A stretch of 64,000 bases of DNA from Paenibacillus massiliensis 2301065 = DSM 16942 (lineage in GTDB: Bacteria; Bacillota; Bacilli; Paenibacillales; Paenibacillaceae): NCBI RefSeq assembly GCF_000377505.1, contig NZ_KB898187.1, positions 124,001-188,000 of the forward strand. Direction: 5' to 3'. Positions 46,153 to 55,083 of this stretch are shown one piece after another. Position numbers and translations under genes: made by a program. The notes below the pieces were generated by a model. It was not told where the DNA came from and searched no databases. It saw only the letters and a list, made by a program, of their open reading frames with translations. How positions within the stretch are numbered: position 1 is the first letter of the stretch; every line of letters begins with the position of its first letter.

Positions 46153-46557
46153 ATGGATCTTCACTCCATTATTGCGATGTTCACATGGACAGTCGCAGGA
46201 GCAATTCTGTTGTTTTTATTCATGTATCTGGACTCCTTATTTACGAAATATAAGGATTTTGAAGAGGTCAAAGCCGGCAACGTGGCAGCAACGACTCGAT
46301 TGGTCATGAAGCTGGGAGCACAGGCCTACATACTATCCGCCTCCATGGCTACTGCGAACAAATTGAGTGAGGCATTGTTGTATTCCTTGCTCGCTTTTCT
46401 CATGCTCTTCGTACTGGAAGGGTCTGTGCGAGTCGTTCTGCGAAAATGGGCCAAATTTGATCTTGATGAAGGCACCCAACGTGGTCACATCGCGCATGGC
46501 TTGTTCAACGGCTCCTTGTATATCGTTGGTGCCCTGATCATTGCGGCCTGTTTCTAA
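46153..46557 (+). CDS. DUF350 family membrane protein
   Basis: A small integral protein of 134 residues with four predicted helices in two similar halves (MFTWTVAGAILLFLFMYLDS ; AHGLFNGSLYIVGALIIAACF), the DUF350/YjfL pattern. Function unknown; it probably works with the PspA-like protein encoded 160 bases upstream. Start uncertain between 46141 and 46153; AAAGG touches the first ATG, so I prefer the second. Confidence 0.8.
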   Translation: MDLHSIIAMFTWTVAGAILLFLFMYLDSLFTKYKDFEEVKAGNVAATTRLVMKLGAQAYILSASMATANKLSEALLYSLLAFLMLFVLEGSVRVVLRKWAKFDLDEGTQRGHIAHGLFNGSLYIVGALIIAACF

Positions 46558-46573
46558 CGGTATAATGCACAAA

Positions 46574-46661
46574 AAAATACTAGAGCTGTCACTCGGAAGC
46601 AGCCTTCTCAGCAAATCCAAGGATTTGTCACACGAGAGAGCGGCTTAGAGAGGACAGCTCT
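46574..46661. terminator. Long-loop terminator between DUF350 and HNH genes
   Basis: AGAGCTGTC (46582-46590) pairs with GACAGCTCT (46653-46661) across 62 bases that contain a nested CAAATCC/GGATTTG stem and CAGCC/GGCTT arms. The minus strand has a T-run (TATTTTTTTG), so it likely ends the mrp-HNH transcript. Confidence 0.75.
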
Positions 46662-46666
46662 TGTTG

Positions 46667-46978
46667 TCATTTACGGGATTGTCGTACATTTGCGGATTTC
46701 CGTGATCTTGGAATGGTGCTGGCTGGTTGCTTGCGGATCCATTTGAGGAAGGAAGCCATCTGCGGATTGGATTGCAAGGCTTCTATGGTGGTGAGCTGGA
46801 GCTGGACCAGTTGCCGATTCGTGAACAGATGATGAATATGCTGATGACACGCAACACACAGATCCACAGTGGGCAGGAAGGAGCCACCTTCTTCCCGCGG
46901 TGTTAAATGGTGAACGGTAGTCACAACCGAGGTACGTCTGCAAAGCTCACACTGGTCTGGTGCCTTCATCATATTCAA
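46667..46978 (-). CDS. Small HNH nuclease-like protein
   Basis: About 103 residues with an HNH fold: a first Cys pair (CELC), the VHHLTPREEGG core, a second pair (DLCVACHQHIHHLF) and a basic Ser/Arg-rich tail. Such proteins may cut DNA, but no recombination or phage context is present. It starts 33 bases after the mrpG stop and may share its transcript. Start is TTG at 46978 (five bases after AGGAGG) or ATG at 46972. Confidence 0.8.
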   Translation of the reverse strand: MNMMKAPDQCELCRRTSVVTTVHHLTPREEGGSFLPTVDLCVACHQHIHHLFTNRQLVQLQLTTIEALQSNPQMASFLKWIRKQPASTIPRSRKSANVRQSRK

Positions 46979-47011
46979 TTTATCCTCCTCTACACAGGGA
47001 CACATATATAT

Positions 47012-47392
47012 TTAGTCGTGAGCTCGACCATCCTCCTTGCGCTGGCCCTTGAGCACAGGCTCAAGCACATCCTGCACACTACGCTCCCATAACGGAACAT
47101 CGGTCCTATACGCAGCGCGTACATTCAGATGACCGGCCAATGGGGCCGTGATGAACACGAATACGATACCTAATAATAGTCTGGCGCTTGCATAATGATC
47201 ATAAATCCAGAAGTAGAGAAAGGCTGCAGTAAGAATACATAGAACGCCAAGTGTGGTACTTTTGGTTGCGGCATGTGCCCGCAGATATACGTCGGGCAGC
47301 CGAATCAATCCGAAGGTGCTTAATATGCTCACAATGGCTCCAATCAATACCAGTCCTCCGACGATTAGCCCACCTGCGGTCTCAACGATCAT
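47012..47392 (-). CDS. mrpG: Mrp antiporter subunit G
   Basis: Three-helix subunit (126 residues; GAIVSILSTFGLIRLPDVYLRAHAATKS motif region) of the Mrp-type multi-subunit cation/proton antiporter. The ATG at 47392 overlaps the mrpF 3' end by 11 bases; a GTG two codons earlier is possible. Last Mrp gene of the operon. It ends in a charged cytoplasmic tail. Confidence 0.92.
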   Translation of the reverse strand: MIVETAGGLIVGGLVLIGAIVSILSTFGLIRLPDVYLRAHAATKSTTLGVLCILTAAFLYFWIYDHYASARLLLGIVFVFITAPLAGHLNVRAAYRTDVPLWERSVQDVLEPVLKGQRKEDGRAHD

Positions 47393-47666
47393 TCTCACGC
47401 TCAAGCACCACCCCTCGTTCAATATAACGGGCGAAAGCTACCGTGCTCAGAAAGGCGAGTATGCCAATCAGCAAAATAATATCAAGATACGCCTGCGTAT
47501 GCTGTGCCATGGACAAGACCGTAACCACGGCGATGAGATTGATGCCAATGGTATCTAACGCGGTAATTCTATCCGCCATGGACGGACCGCGTAGCACTCG
47601 ATATAAGCAACCACAGATCGAGACCGATAATAGAAACACCGCGATCAGAAATATAGCCTGCAGCAT
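47382..47666 (-). CDS. mrpF: Mrp antiporter subunit F
   Basis: A 94-residue three-helix subunit; RGPSMADRITALDTIG is the family signature. Its start overlaps the mrpE stop by one base. Confidence 0.93.
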   Translation of the reverse strand: MLQAIFLIAVFLLSVSICGCLYRVLRGPSMADRITALDTIGINLIAVVTVLSMAQHTQAYLDIILLIGILAFLSTVAFARYIERGVVLERENDR

Positions 47667-48142
47667 TAGCGAGTCACCTCCATTATGCTTTTTTCAAAAG
47701 TATTGCGAATTTCCTCAGCCATGAAGTGTTCATCCGTAATGTTCATGGCATGAATATAGAGCGTGCGGTTATTATGCGAGACTTCAAGCAGCAGTGAACC
47801 TGGGGTAAGAGATATCATGAGATACAGTAGACTCAGCTCCCAATCCGTGGTTAGCTGGCTTTTGTAGATAAAGACGCCTGGGCGAATATCCAGCTGTGGC
47901 TTGATAACCTGCCGAATAACGGTATAGCTGGCATGCACGAGCTGGACGAGCAGTACTCTGAGCAGCTTGAGGATCGCCCAAATCCTCATTAGATATAATC
48001 TTTGCGGAAAGAATCTGCGCAGCACTGCAATCAGAATCAGACCAAGCAGGAAGCCGATCAGGAACTGCAGGACAGTCCATTCCGCACTGAGGAACATCCA
48101 GGTGAGCGCGATGATCAGATTAAGCAAAATTTGAAAGGCCAT
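47666..48142 (-). CDS. mrpE: Mrp antiporter subunit E
   Basis: A 158-residue subunit with two N-terminal helices and a cytoplasmic domain (SLLYLMISLTPGSLLLEV) typical of MrpE, needed for assembly of the complex. It follows mrpD by five bases. Confidence 0.92.
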   Translation of the reverse strand: MAFQILLNLIIALTWMFLSAEWTVLQFLIGFLLGLILIAVLRRFFPQRLYLMRIWAILKLLRVLLVQLVHASYTVIRQVIKPQLDIRPGVFIYKSQLTTDWELSLLYLMISLTPGSLLLEVSHNNRTLYIHAMNITDEHFMAEEIRNTFEKSIMEVTR

Positions 48143-48147
48143 CAGAT

Positions 48148-49632
48148 CTACTCCTTTAACACGGCATTAATGTACAGCTCCGGCTTCAGCAACAGAGTGC
48201 CCGATTCAGAGACGAACGGATAGATGAGCTCGGCAGCAGGGCCAATACATATGATTAGTACAAATAGCAGCATAGAAGAAAGGAGAAGTGGGCGTACGGG
48301 ATACAACGTAATTTCTTTCTGCGTGACTGAAGTACCCCAGAAGGCTTTTATGAAAATTTTGATAATGGAGTACATCATCAGCAGACTTGCCACAATGGCA
48401 ATGATCGTTAGACCGTACAAGCCAGCCTCTAGACCACCTTCGAATAGCATCAGCTTGCCTGGAAAGCCGCTCAAAGGTGGAACACCTGCCAGAGCCAACG
48501 CTGTAATGAACAGCATCCAGCCCAGCAATGGGTAGGATTTGATGAGTCCGCCCATTTTGTTAAGATTGGATGTCCCTGCCGCTGCAATCAAGGCTCCGCC
48601 AAGCAGGAACAACAATGTCTTGATTAGCATGTCGTGAAATAGGTACAGCAGCAGACCCTCCAAGGCGATTTTGCTGGAAGAGGCCATCCCGTACGCGACG
48701 AAGCCAACACCTGCCACTACGTTATAAACCATAATCTTATTCACATCCATGTACGACACTGCACCAATGACCCCCAGGATCATCGTCGCGCCAGCCATCG
48801 TGCCGATCACCGTCTGCGTGAAGTCTGGATCATGATAGAAGATTAGCGTGAAAATCCGGATTATGGCATACAATCCAACCTTCGTAAGCAGGCCTGCGAA
48901 CAAGGCGGTCACGACAGAAGGGGGCGCCGCATAAGAGCCCGCTAACCAGAAGAACAGGAACAGCCCAGCCTTGATGCTGAATACAATCAGCAGCAGCACG
49001 GAGATGACACTCAGAATACCATCCTGACCGATCTCCGCCACGCGGACTGACAGATGGGCGAGGTTCAAGGTTCCAGTAATAGAATAGAGAAAACCAATCG
49101 CTGCAACGAACATTGCGGACGATACAATATTGATAAGTACATACTTTAGCGTCTCCCGCAGCTGGTGTGAGGTCCCTCCGAGGACAATAAGTGCATAGGA
49201 GGACATCAGCATCAGCTCGAAGCAGACGAACATATTGAAGAGATCCCCGGTCAGGAACGAGCCATTGACACCTGCCATCAAAAAATGAAAGAACGCATAA
49301 AAATGGTGCTCTTCACGTTGTCGGTTAATGCTGCGAAATGCATAGAACATACAAGATACAGAGATCAGTGCTGCTGTGAAGACTAATAAAGCAGCCAGGC
49401 GATCAGCGACGAGCACGATACCGTAGGGAGCATTCCAGCCCCCCAGATTCAAGGTCTGAATACCAAGCCCACCTGTCTCAATGAGAAGGATCACAGCCGC
49501 AGCCGCGTTAATGAGTACAGACGTTCCACTCACCATCCGTTGCCAGTGAATACTTCGAGAGAGCAGCACGAGTATAATGCCTGTTAACAGAGGGACAAGG
49601 ATCGGAAGAATCACTGCATTATTCATGGCCAA
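48148..49632 (-). CDS. mrpD: Mrp antiporter subunit D
   Basis: A 494-residue membrane protein with about 14 helices, homologous to complex I antiporter-like subunits (NuoN/M). The proton-channel Glu lies in NMFVCFELMLMSS and a Lys-bearing helix includes FSIKAGLFLFFWL. It overlaps mrpC by 14 bases. Together with MrpA it forms the ion path for Na+(or K+)/H+ exchange. Confidence 0.95.
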   Translation of the reverse strand: MAMNNAVILPILVPLLTGIILVLLSRSIHWQRMVSGTSVLINAAAAVILLIETGGLGIQTLNLGGWNAPYGIVLVADRLAALLVFTAALISVSCMFYAFRSINRQREEHHFYAFFHFLMAGVNGSFLTGDLFNMFVCFELMLMSSYALIVLGGTSHQLRETLKYVLINIVSSAMFVAAIGFLYSITGTLNLAHLSVRVAEIGQDGILSVISVLLLIVFSIKAGLFLFFWLAGSYAAPPSVVTALFAGLLTKVGLYAIIRIFTLIFYHDPDFTQTVIGTMAGATMILGVIGAVSYMDVNKIMVYNVVAGVGFVAYGMASSSKIALEGLLLYLFHDMLIKTLLFLLGGALIAAAGTSNLNKMGGLIKSYPLLGWMLFITALALAGVPPLSGFPGKLMLFEGGLEAGLYGLTIIAIVASLLMMYSIIKIFIKAFWGTSVTQKEITLYPVRPLLLSSMLLFVLIICIGPAAELIYPFVSESGTLLLKPELYINAVLKE

Positions 49633-49957
49633 GCTTCCTTACTTCTTCCATATCGTCGGTTTTCAATTTGAGATAGGAGCGATAGCTAAGCACGAAATAA
49701 AATGCGAGCAAGCCAAAATTGATGACGATGGACGTCAGGATTAAGGCTTGGGGAAGAGCGTCCACGTAGCTGTCTGCATTCTCGCCCAATAAAGGGGGGG
49801 AGCCGCTCTTCAGGCCAGCTAGCGTGATGAGCAGCAAATGTACGGCATGAGTTAGCACGGATGTTCCCAGAATGATCCGCAGCAGACTGCGGGATAAAAT
49901 CAAATATACGGCAATGGTAAATAAAATACCGACACTAAGACACATGATGATTTCCAT
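49619..49957 (-). CDS. mrpC: Mrp antiporter subunit C
   Basis: A 112-residue, three-helix subunit homologous to NuoK (LGTSVLTHAVHLLLI; PQALILTSIVINFG). Start behind GGGGAGG, one base after the mrpAB stop. Confidence 0.94.
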   Translation of the reverse strand: MEIIMCLSVGILFTIAVYLILSRSLLRIILGTSVLTHAVHLLLITLAGLKSGSPPLLGENADSYVDALPQALILTSIVINFGLLAFYFVLSYRSYLKLKTDDMEEVRKLGHE

Positions 49958-49958
49958 A

Positions 49959-52871
49959 TCAACGATCCTCCCCGATTTGTGTAATAATGGTCATCGTTAC
50001 ACCGATTACAGTCATATACACCCCTATATCGAAGAGCAATGCTGTAGCAAGCTCCGTCGTTCCAAGTAGCGGCAGATCAAAGTAGCCAAAGGTATGGCTA
50101 AGGAATGGAGCCTCGAACAGAAAGGAGCCCATGCCCGTCAGCACGGCAATCAACAGCCCGACAGCAGTCAGTTGACGATAATCAAGGCGAATCACACGAT
50201 GCATCGTCTCTGTCCTAAAGGCAAAGCCTAGCAGAATCAATGCGGCCGCCGTAACCAGGCCACCAATGAATCCGCCGCCTGGCTCATGATGACCTGCGAA
50301 GAACAGGTGCAGCGCGAAGGTCAGGACGATGAAGATTACAATCTTCATGAGCGTCTGCAGAAAGATATCATTGCTTCGCAGGGGTACGGTACTCCATAGC
50401 AAGGAGTGCTGCTCCAGATCCCTTTGTTTCTCGAAGGCCTGAACACTAGTCGGGTTGTGGAATTTGGTGCGTGCACCGAGGTCCTTGCCATCCAGACTCA
50501 GATGGATCATGCCATAGATGGCCAGTGAGGCGACACCGAGCACGGCAATTTCTAGCAATGTATCAAAGCCGCGGAAGTCTACCAGGAGCACATTAACGAT
50601 GTTCTTACCACCTGCGAGCTTGTAGCTGTTCTCTGTAAAATAACGAGAGATGGAATCTACATTTTCGCTCCTAGTCGCAGCCAGTGCAATCAACGTCATG
50701 ATGGTTCCAACAGAGACGGCGATAATCAAATTCACAGTGCGATAAGATCTCGATGATTTGCCTGAGCGCAGCTCCGGCAGGTGATAGAAGCAGAGTAGCA
50801 TCAAGGCAACGGAGATCGTCTCTACGATCATCTGAGTCAAGGCCAGATCGGGTGCCCGGAATAAGACGAAGAACAGTGTAACCAGATAACCGACGGCCCC
50901 TGTGAGAATAACAGCGGATAATCGTTCCCGCGCGAGTGGGATGCAGATTGCGGCAGCAATCAGGCCAGCGAGAATCAGTAACTCGTAGATACGGATTGGA
51001 GCTAGCTCGGTCTGATCCCATGGAATGACGCTCGCTCGGTAGAATGTGTAACCTAGCAGCAGTACACTAAAGGCGAAAATGTACACCAAATAATTGCGGA
51101 CAGAGCCGTTCATATATAGCTCAGTGAGCCTGCGTGCAGCGTTGCCAGACCGTCTGAAGAGCTGAGTGAACAAAGTATTAATTGACAGCTGATGTGGATA
51201 GAAGCCATATACTCTGAACCAGCGATGGCGTGTGTAATATAGCAATGCTCCGACGAGCACGACGCCGATAGTCATGAACAGCTCCGGTGTCCAGCCATGC
51301 CACATCGAGAGGTGTACCTTAATATGCTCACCCTCCGTAAGAGAGGAAGGGAGTACAGAGATCATGGCAGGCTCGAGTAACGTGTAGGACAACACATTCG
51401 GGAAGAGACCGAACACGATGACGAGGATGACCAGAATCGCAGGTGGAATCAGCATCCCGATTGGTGGTGACTTCACCTTGCCTGAGGTCAAGTAAGAGTG
51501 CGGCTCTCCAAGAAAAGGTTTGCTTAGCAGGACTACGGAATAGATGAAGGTGAACACACTTCCGATCCAGGCCAGCACAGGAAACAAAGTTCCCCAGGTC
51601 TCAAGGCCGTAAAAATTAAAGCTCATCATGTCAACGGTTGCCTTGAGGAACTGCTCTTTGCTCAAAAAACCGCTAAACGGAGGTATACCGGCCATGGACA
51701 GGCCGCCAATTACCGTTATGGTAAACGTAGCTGGAAGTATCGTAATCAGCCCACCCAGCTTGCGCATATCTCTGGTGCCTGTAGCATGGTCTACAATACC
51801 TGCTGACATGAACAGTGCACCCTTGAATAATGCATGATTGAACAAATGAAAGATGCCCGCAAGCGTTGCTGTCGTATAGAGCACAGGCTCATGTGTCCCT
51901 CTGTATAACGCTGCTGATCCCAGCCCAAACAAAGTCATAATCAGACCTAGCTGTGAGATGGTAGAGTAAGCCAGCAAAGCCTTCATATCATTTTTTCGTA
52001 TTGCTGAAAAAGCGCCATAGCATAGTGTTATTAAGCCAACTGACGAGATCGTCCAGAACCAAGCTGCGTTCCCAGCGAACACAGGAGTTAATCTGGCAAC
52101 CAAGTAAATTCCTGCCTTGACCATCGTAGCGGAATGCAAATAGGCGCTTACCGGGGTAGGGGCCTCCATCGCATCAGGTAGCCATATGTGAAATGGGAAC
52201 TGTGCAGACTTACTAAAGGCGCCGATCAATATCAGAATCATGGCTGGCATGAACATCCAATGCTCTGTGATTGGCCCCAATGCAGCTATGGTTTCTCGAA
52301 TGCTGAAGGTTCCTGACATAATTCGAAGCAGAATAATTCCTCCGAGCATACAGAAGCCACCGAGAACGGTAATCATGAGAGATTTAAGGGCACCAGCTGC
52401 AGATTTAATCGATTCATGCTTATAGCCGATTAGCAAGAAGGAGGAAATGCTCGTCAATTCCCAGAATCCATAGAGAACGATTGTATTGTCAGACAGGACA
52501 ATTCCCAGCATGGCTCCCATGAACATCATGAGGTATAGATAGAATGGACCCAGCTGGTTTTTGGTCCGATCCATGTAGAAGATGGAGTACCACACGACTA
52601 GCGCACCAATGCCTGTGATGAGCAATGACATCAGCATGCTCAGACCATCGAGTACTAATGTGAAGTAGATCTCCAGCGAAGGAATCCATGGCAGATTGGA
52701 TTGGGGGAAAAGCTGCTGCTGGACTGTGGGAATCTGGCTTATAAAATAAAGGAAGAGTAGTAATGGAGCCGGGAAAATGAACCAGCCTGTATGTACTTTG
52801 GGCACCCAGCGATACGCGAGTAAGCCTACAATACCGGCAAAGAAAGGAATAGCAACAATCAAGTGCAACAT
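49959..52871 (-). CDS. mrpA: Mrp antiporter fused subunits A and B
   Basis: A single 970-residue chain. Residues 1 to about 825 are MrpA (NuoL-like; LYGFWELTSISSFLLIG, LPDAMEAPTPVSAYLHSATMVKAG, plus the C-terminal MrpA extension), and the last about 140 residues are a complete MrpB domain (HHEPGGGFIGGLVTAAALILLGF). Bacillus subtilis encodes these as two genes; the fusion resembles other group-type operons. Start at 52871 has AGGGGG at a long spacing; an upstream ATG at 52907 has none. First gene of the operon A/B-C-D-E-F-G, which supports pH and sodium homeostasis. Confidence 0.93.
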   Translation of the reverse strand: MLHLIVAIPFFAGIVGLLAYRWVPKVHTGWFIFPAPLLLFLYFISQIPTVQQQLFPQSNLPWIPSLEIYFTLVLDGLSMLMSLLITGIGALVVWYSIFYMDRTKNQLGPFYLYLMMFMGAMLGIVLSDNTIVLYGFWELTSISSFLLIGYKHESIKSAAGALKSLMITVLGGFCMLGGIILLRIMSGTFSIRETIAALGPITEHWMFMPAMILILIGAFSKSAQFPFHIWLPDAMEAPTPVSAYLHSATMVKAGIYLVARLTPVFAGNAAWFWTISSVGLITLCYGAFSAIRKNDMKALLAYSTISQLGLIMTLFGLGSAALYRGTHEPVLYTTATLAGIFHLFNHALFKGALFMSAGIVDHATGTRDMRKLGGLITILPATFTITVIGGLSMAGIPPFSGFLSKEQFLKATVDMMSFNFYGLETWGTLFPVLAWIGSVFTFIYSVVLLSKPFLGEPHSYLTSGKVKSPPIGMLIPPAILVILVIVFGLFPNVLSYTLLEPAMISVLPSSLTEGEHIKVHLSMWHGWTPELFMTIGVVLVGALLYYTRHRWFRVYGFYPHQLSINTLFTQLFRRSGNAARRLTELYMNGSVRNYLVYIFAFSVLLLGYTFYRASVIPWDQTELAPIRIYELLILAGLIAAAICIPLARERLSAVILTGAVGYLVTLFFVLFRAPDLALTQMIVETISVALMLLCFYHLPELRSGKSSRSYRTVNLIIAVSVGTIMTLIALAATRSENVDSISRYFTENSYKLAGGKNIVNVLLVDFRGFDTLLEIAVLGVASLAIYGMIHLSLDGKDLGARTKFHNPTSVQAFEKQRDLEQHSLLWSTVPLRSNDIFLQTLMKIVIFIVLTFALHLFFAGHHEPGGGFIGGLVTAAALILLGFAFRTETMHRVIRLDYRQLTAVGLLIAVLTGMGSFLFEAPFLSHTFGYFDLPLLGTTELATALLFDIGVYMTVIGVTMTIITQIGEDR

Positions 52872-52992
52872 ATAGATACAGAGCCCCCTTGTGGATAAAA
52901 TAGTCATGCATGAGGCTTACAACAAATGCAGTGGACACAATTTACACTGTCTTAACTCTTACCCAAAGAATGCTGGTACAGAATCGGATTCT

Positions 52993-53010
52993 TGTTACAG
53001 ATCTGTAACA
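52993..53010. promoter_or_regulatory. Perfect 18-base palindrome between mrp and moeA
   Basis: TGTTACAGATCTGTAACA is a perfect inverted repeat, 122 bases upstream of mrpA and 170 bases upstream of moeA. It is a strong operator candidate; no T-run, so not a terminator. Confidence 0.65.
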
Positions 53011-53179
53011 GGGATACGAACCGCAGATTATAGTGTCGACCCAGGGCAGAGTAACGAGGGGATTTCGTTTCGAAAAACCAGTCTGACACAGGATGTTACT
53101 TAATGCGCTCCTATTGTTCTGGCAGATATGTTATTCTGAATGAATGGAAAGGCGTACATAGAAGAATGGAGTGAGAAGT

Positions 53180-54472
53180 ATGAATCAATGGTTACATTCT
53201 GATGATTACACCACAGAACGGTACCACCGCAAAGCTATCTCTGTTGAACAAGCGCAACAGCTGGTAATGCAGCGTGTTATACCTGGGGCAAGCGAGCAGG
53301 TACATCTTACGGAGGCAGCAGGGCGCTTCCTGGCGGAGTCGATATATGCACCACACCCTTTCCCAAATTTCAGGCGCTCGGGCATGGACGGCTATGCGAT
53401 CGTTAGCTCAGACACGGCCCCATGTGGAGGTAGCGAGGGTCAAGATGTTTGGCTGCAGGTCATTGATGAGGTTGCTTGTGGATTCGTATCAGAAAAGATG
53501 GTGGAGTCCGGGACGGCAGTGCGTATCATGACAGGGGCGCAGGTACCGGATGGTGCTGATGCGGTCGTCATGTTAGAAGCTACTAGATTGAAGGAAGAAG
53601 CAGGACAGGTCTATGTCGGACTGAAGAAGCGGGTTCAACCGGGAGCGAATGTAACGGAGATCGGTTATGAGTTAAAGGAAGGCGAGCTACTCCTCCAGAA
53701 GGGCGCACAGCTGGGTCCGGGAGAAATATCGGTGTTAGCTACCTTTGGAGTTGGATTGGTTACGGTATATCGTCAACCACGGGTAGGAATTTTCTCGACA
53801 GGCTCGGAATTGCTGCAGCTCGATGAACCTCTTCAGCCTGGCCGAATTCGTAACAGCAACACTTATATGCTTGCCGTACAGATTCGCAATGCGGGAGGCA
53901 TTCCTTGTCTGCTGGAGGCAATCACAGATGATGTAGAGCTCGCCCGTGAACGGCTGCATGAGGCACTTGAGCAAGTGGATATGGTCGTGACGAGTGGCGG
54001 AGTGTCCGTCGGAGATTACGATATTATGGGTGAGCTTGTCCGGCAGGAGGGAGTGGAGCTTCTGTTCAATAAAATCACGATGCGTCCTGGTAGCGTAACC
54101 ACCACTGCCGTGATTGAGAATAAACTGCTGTTCGCCCTTTCCGGTAATCCTGGAGCATGCTTCGTCGGGTGTGAGCTATTGGTAAGGCCATTTATACGCG
54201 GCATGCAAGGAGCGGAAGAGCCTTATCTGGCGGAATGGACGGCCTATATGGGGGCAGACTACCGCCGTATGAATAATTACACACGTTTCGTAAGAGCAAC
54301 GTTGAGCTTCCGTGACGGTCAGGTGATTGCAACTCCAGCCCGAATTGACGAGTCTAGTGTCATGATCTCGATCAAGGACGCCGATTGTCTGATCGTCATT
54401 CCTCCAGGTACGCCGGAGGTGCTGGAAGGGGAACGAATTCAGATTCTCAAGCTGGAGAAGGCGTCCATATGA
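53180..54472 (+). CDS. moeA: Molybdopterin molybdenumtransferase
   Basis: Inserts molybdate into adenylated molybdopterin. The protein (430 residues) shows the MoeA signatures FRRSGMDGYAI, MTGAQVPDGADAVV, the MPT-binding domain (IFSTGSEL, TSGGVSVGDYD) and the C-terminal beta-barrel. Start at 53180 has GGAG eight bases upstream. Its stop overlaps the mobB start. Confidence 0.95.
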   Translation: MNQWLHSDDYTTERYHRKAISVEQAQQLVMQRVIPGASEQVHLTEAAGRFLAESIYAPHPFPNFRRSGMDGYAIVSSDTAPCGGSEGQDVWLQVIDEVACGFVSEKMVESGTAVRIMTGAQVPDGADAVVMLEATRLKEEAGQVYVGLKKRVQPGANVTEIGYELKEGELLLQKGAQLGPGEISVLATFGVGLVTVYRQPRVGIFSTGSELLQLDEPLQPGRIRNSNTYMLAVQIRNAGGIPCLLEAITDDVELARERLHEALEQVDMVVTSGGVSVGDYDIMGELVRQEGVELLFNKITMRPGSVTTTAVIENKLLFALSGNPGACFVGCELLVRPFIRGMQGAEEPYLAEWTAYMGADYRRMNNYTRFVRATLSFRDGQVIATPARIDESSVMISIKDADCLIVIPPGTPEVLEGERIQILKLEKASI

Positions 54473-55083
54473 CCGAGCGAAGGGAGGATGTCGAGTTGAA
54501 GAGAGAGGGACCGGAGCGGACGGAGCCTTTCATCTTACAGGTCGCAGGGTATAAGAATACTGGCAAGACTACATGGCTGACAGGGCTCATACACCAGCTT
54601 AATGAGCAGGGCATCCGTTCTGCGGTTATTAAGCACGATGCCCACAGCTTTGATATGGACCACCCAGGTACGGACACCTTTAAGCTTCGTGAGGCTGGAG
54701 CGGTGGGCGTGGCAATTACGTCAGCGAAGCGGACAGCAATTATAGAAGAATATGATACGTCGCTAGAGGAGTTGATTGCTGTCTTCTCGCATAGTGGACG
54801 CTATGACTGTATTTTTATTGAAGGGTTCAAGCAAGCGGATTACCCGAAGCTGGTCATGATTCGTCAGGAGACGGATCTGGTACTACTTGACTCGCTAATG
54901 CAAGTGATTGGCGCTGTATATGCAACCGACTGCCAGAAGCTGGTCAGCAGCCGCGCTGCAGACATAATGCTGTATGAATACAGCAAGCCCAAGCTGGCGG
55001 CTGACTGGATCGTGGATAAGCTCAAAGGAAATAGTTCGAAGACGCACAAAGCTGGCCTCAGGCATCAGCACGACGCTCAATAG
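54469..55083 (+). CDS. mobB: Molybdopterin-guanine dinucleotide biosynthesis adaptor MobB
   Basis: A 204-residue GTP-binding protein with P-loop GYKNTGKTTW, an IKHDAHSFDMDHPGTD motif and IEGFKQADYPK typical of MobB. It helps attach GMP to molybdopterin. It overlaps moeA by four bases and its 3' end overlaps the opposing xerS gene by 26 bases. No molybdoenzyme gene is in the window. Confidence 0.93.
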   Translation: MTERREDVELKREGPERTEPFILQVAGYKNTGKTTWLTGLIHQLNEQGIRSAVIKHDAHSFDMDHPGTDTFKLREAGAVGVAITSAKRTAIIEEYDTSLEELIAVFSHSGRYDCIFIEGFKQADYPKLVMIRQETDLVLLDSLMQVIGAVYATDCQKLVSSRAADIMLYEYSKPKLAADWIVDKLKGNSSKTHKAGLRHQHDAQ

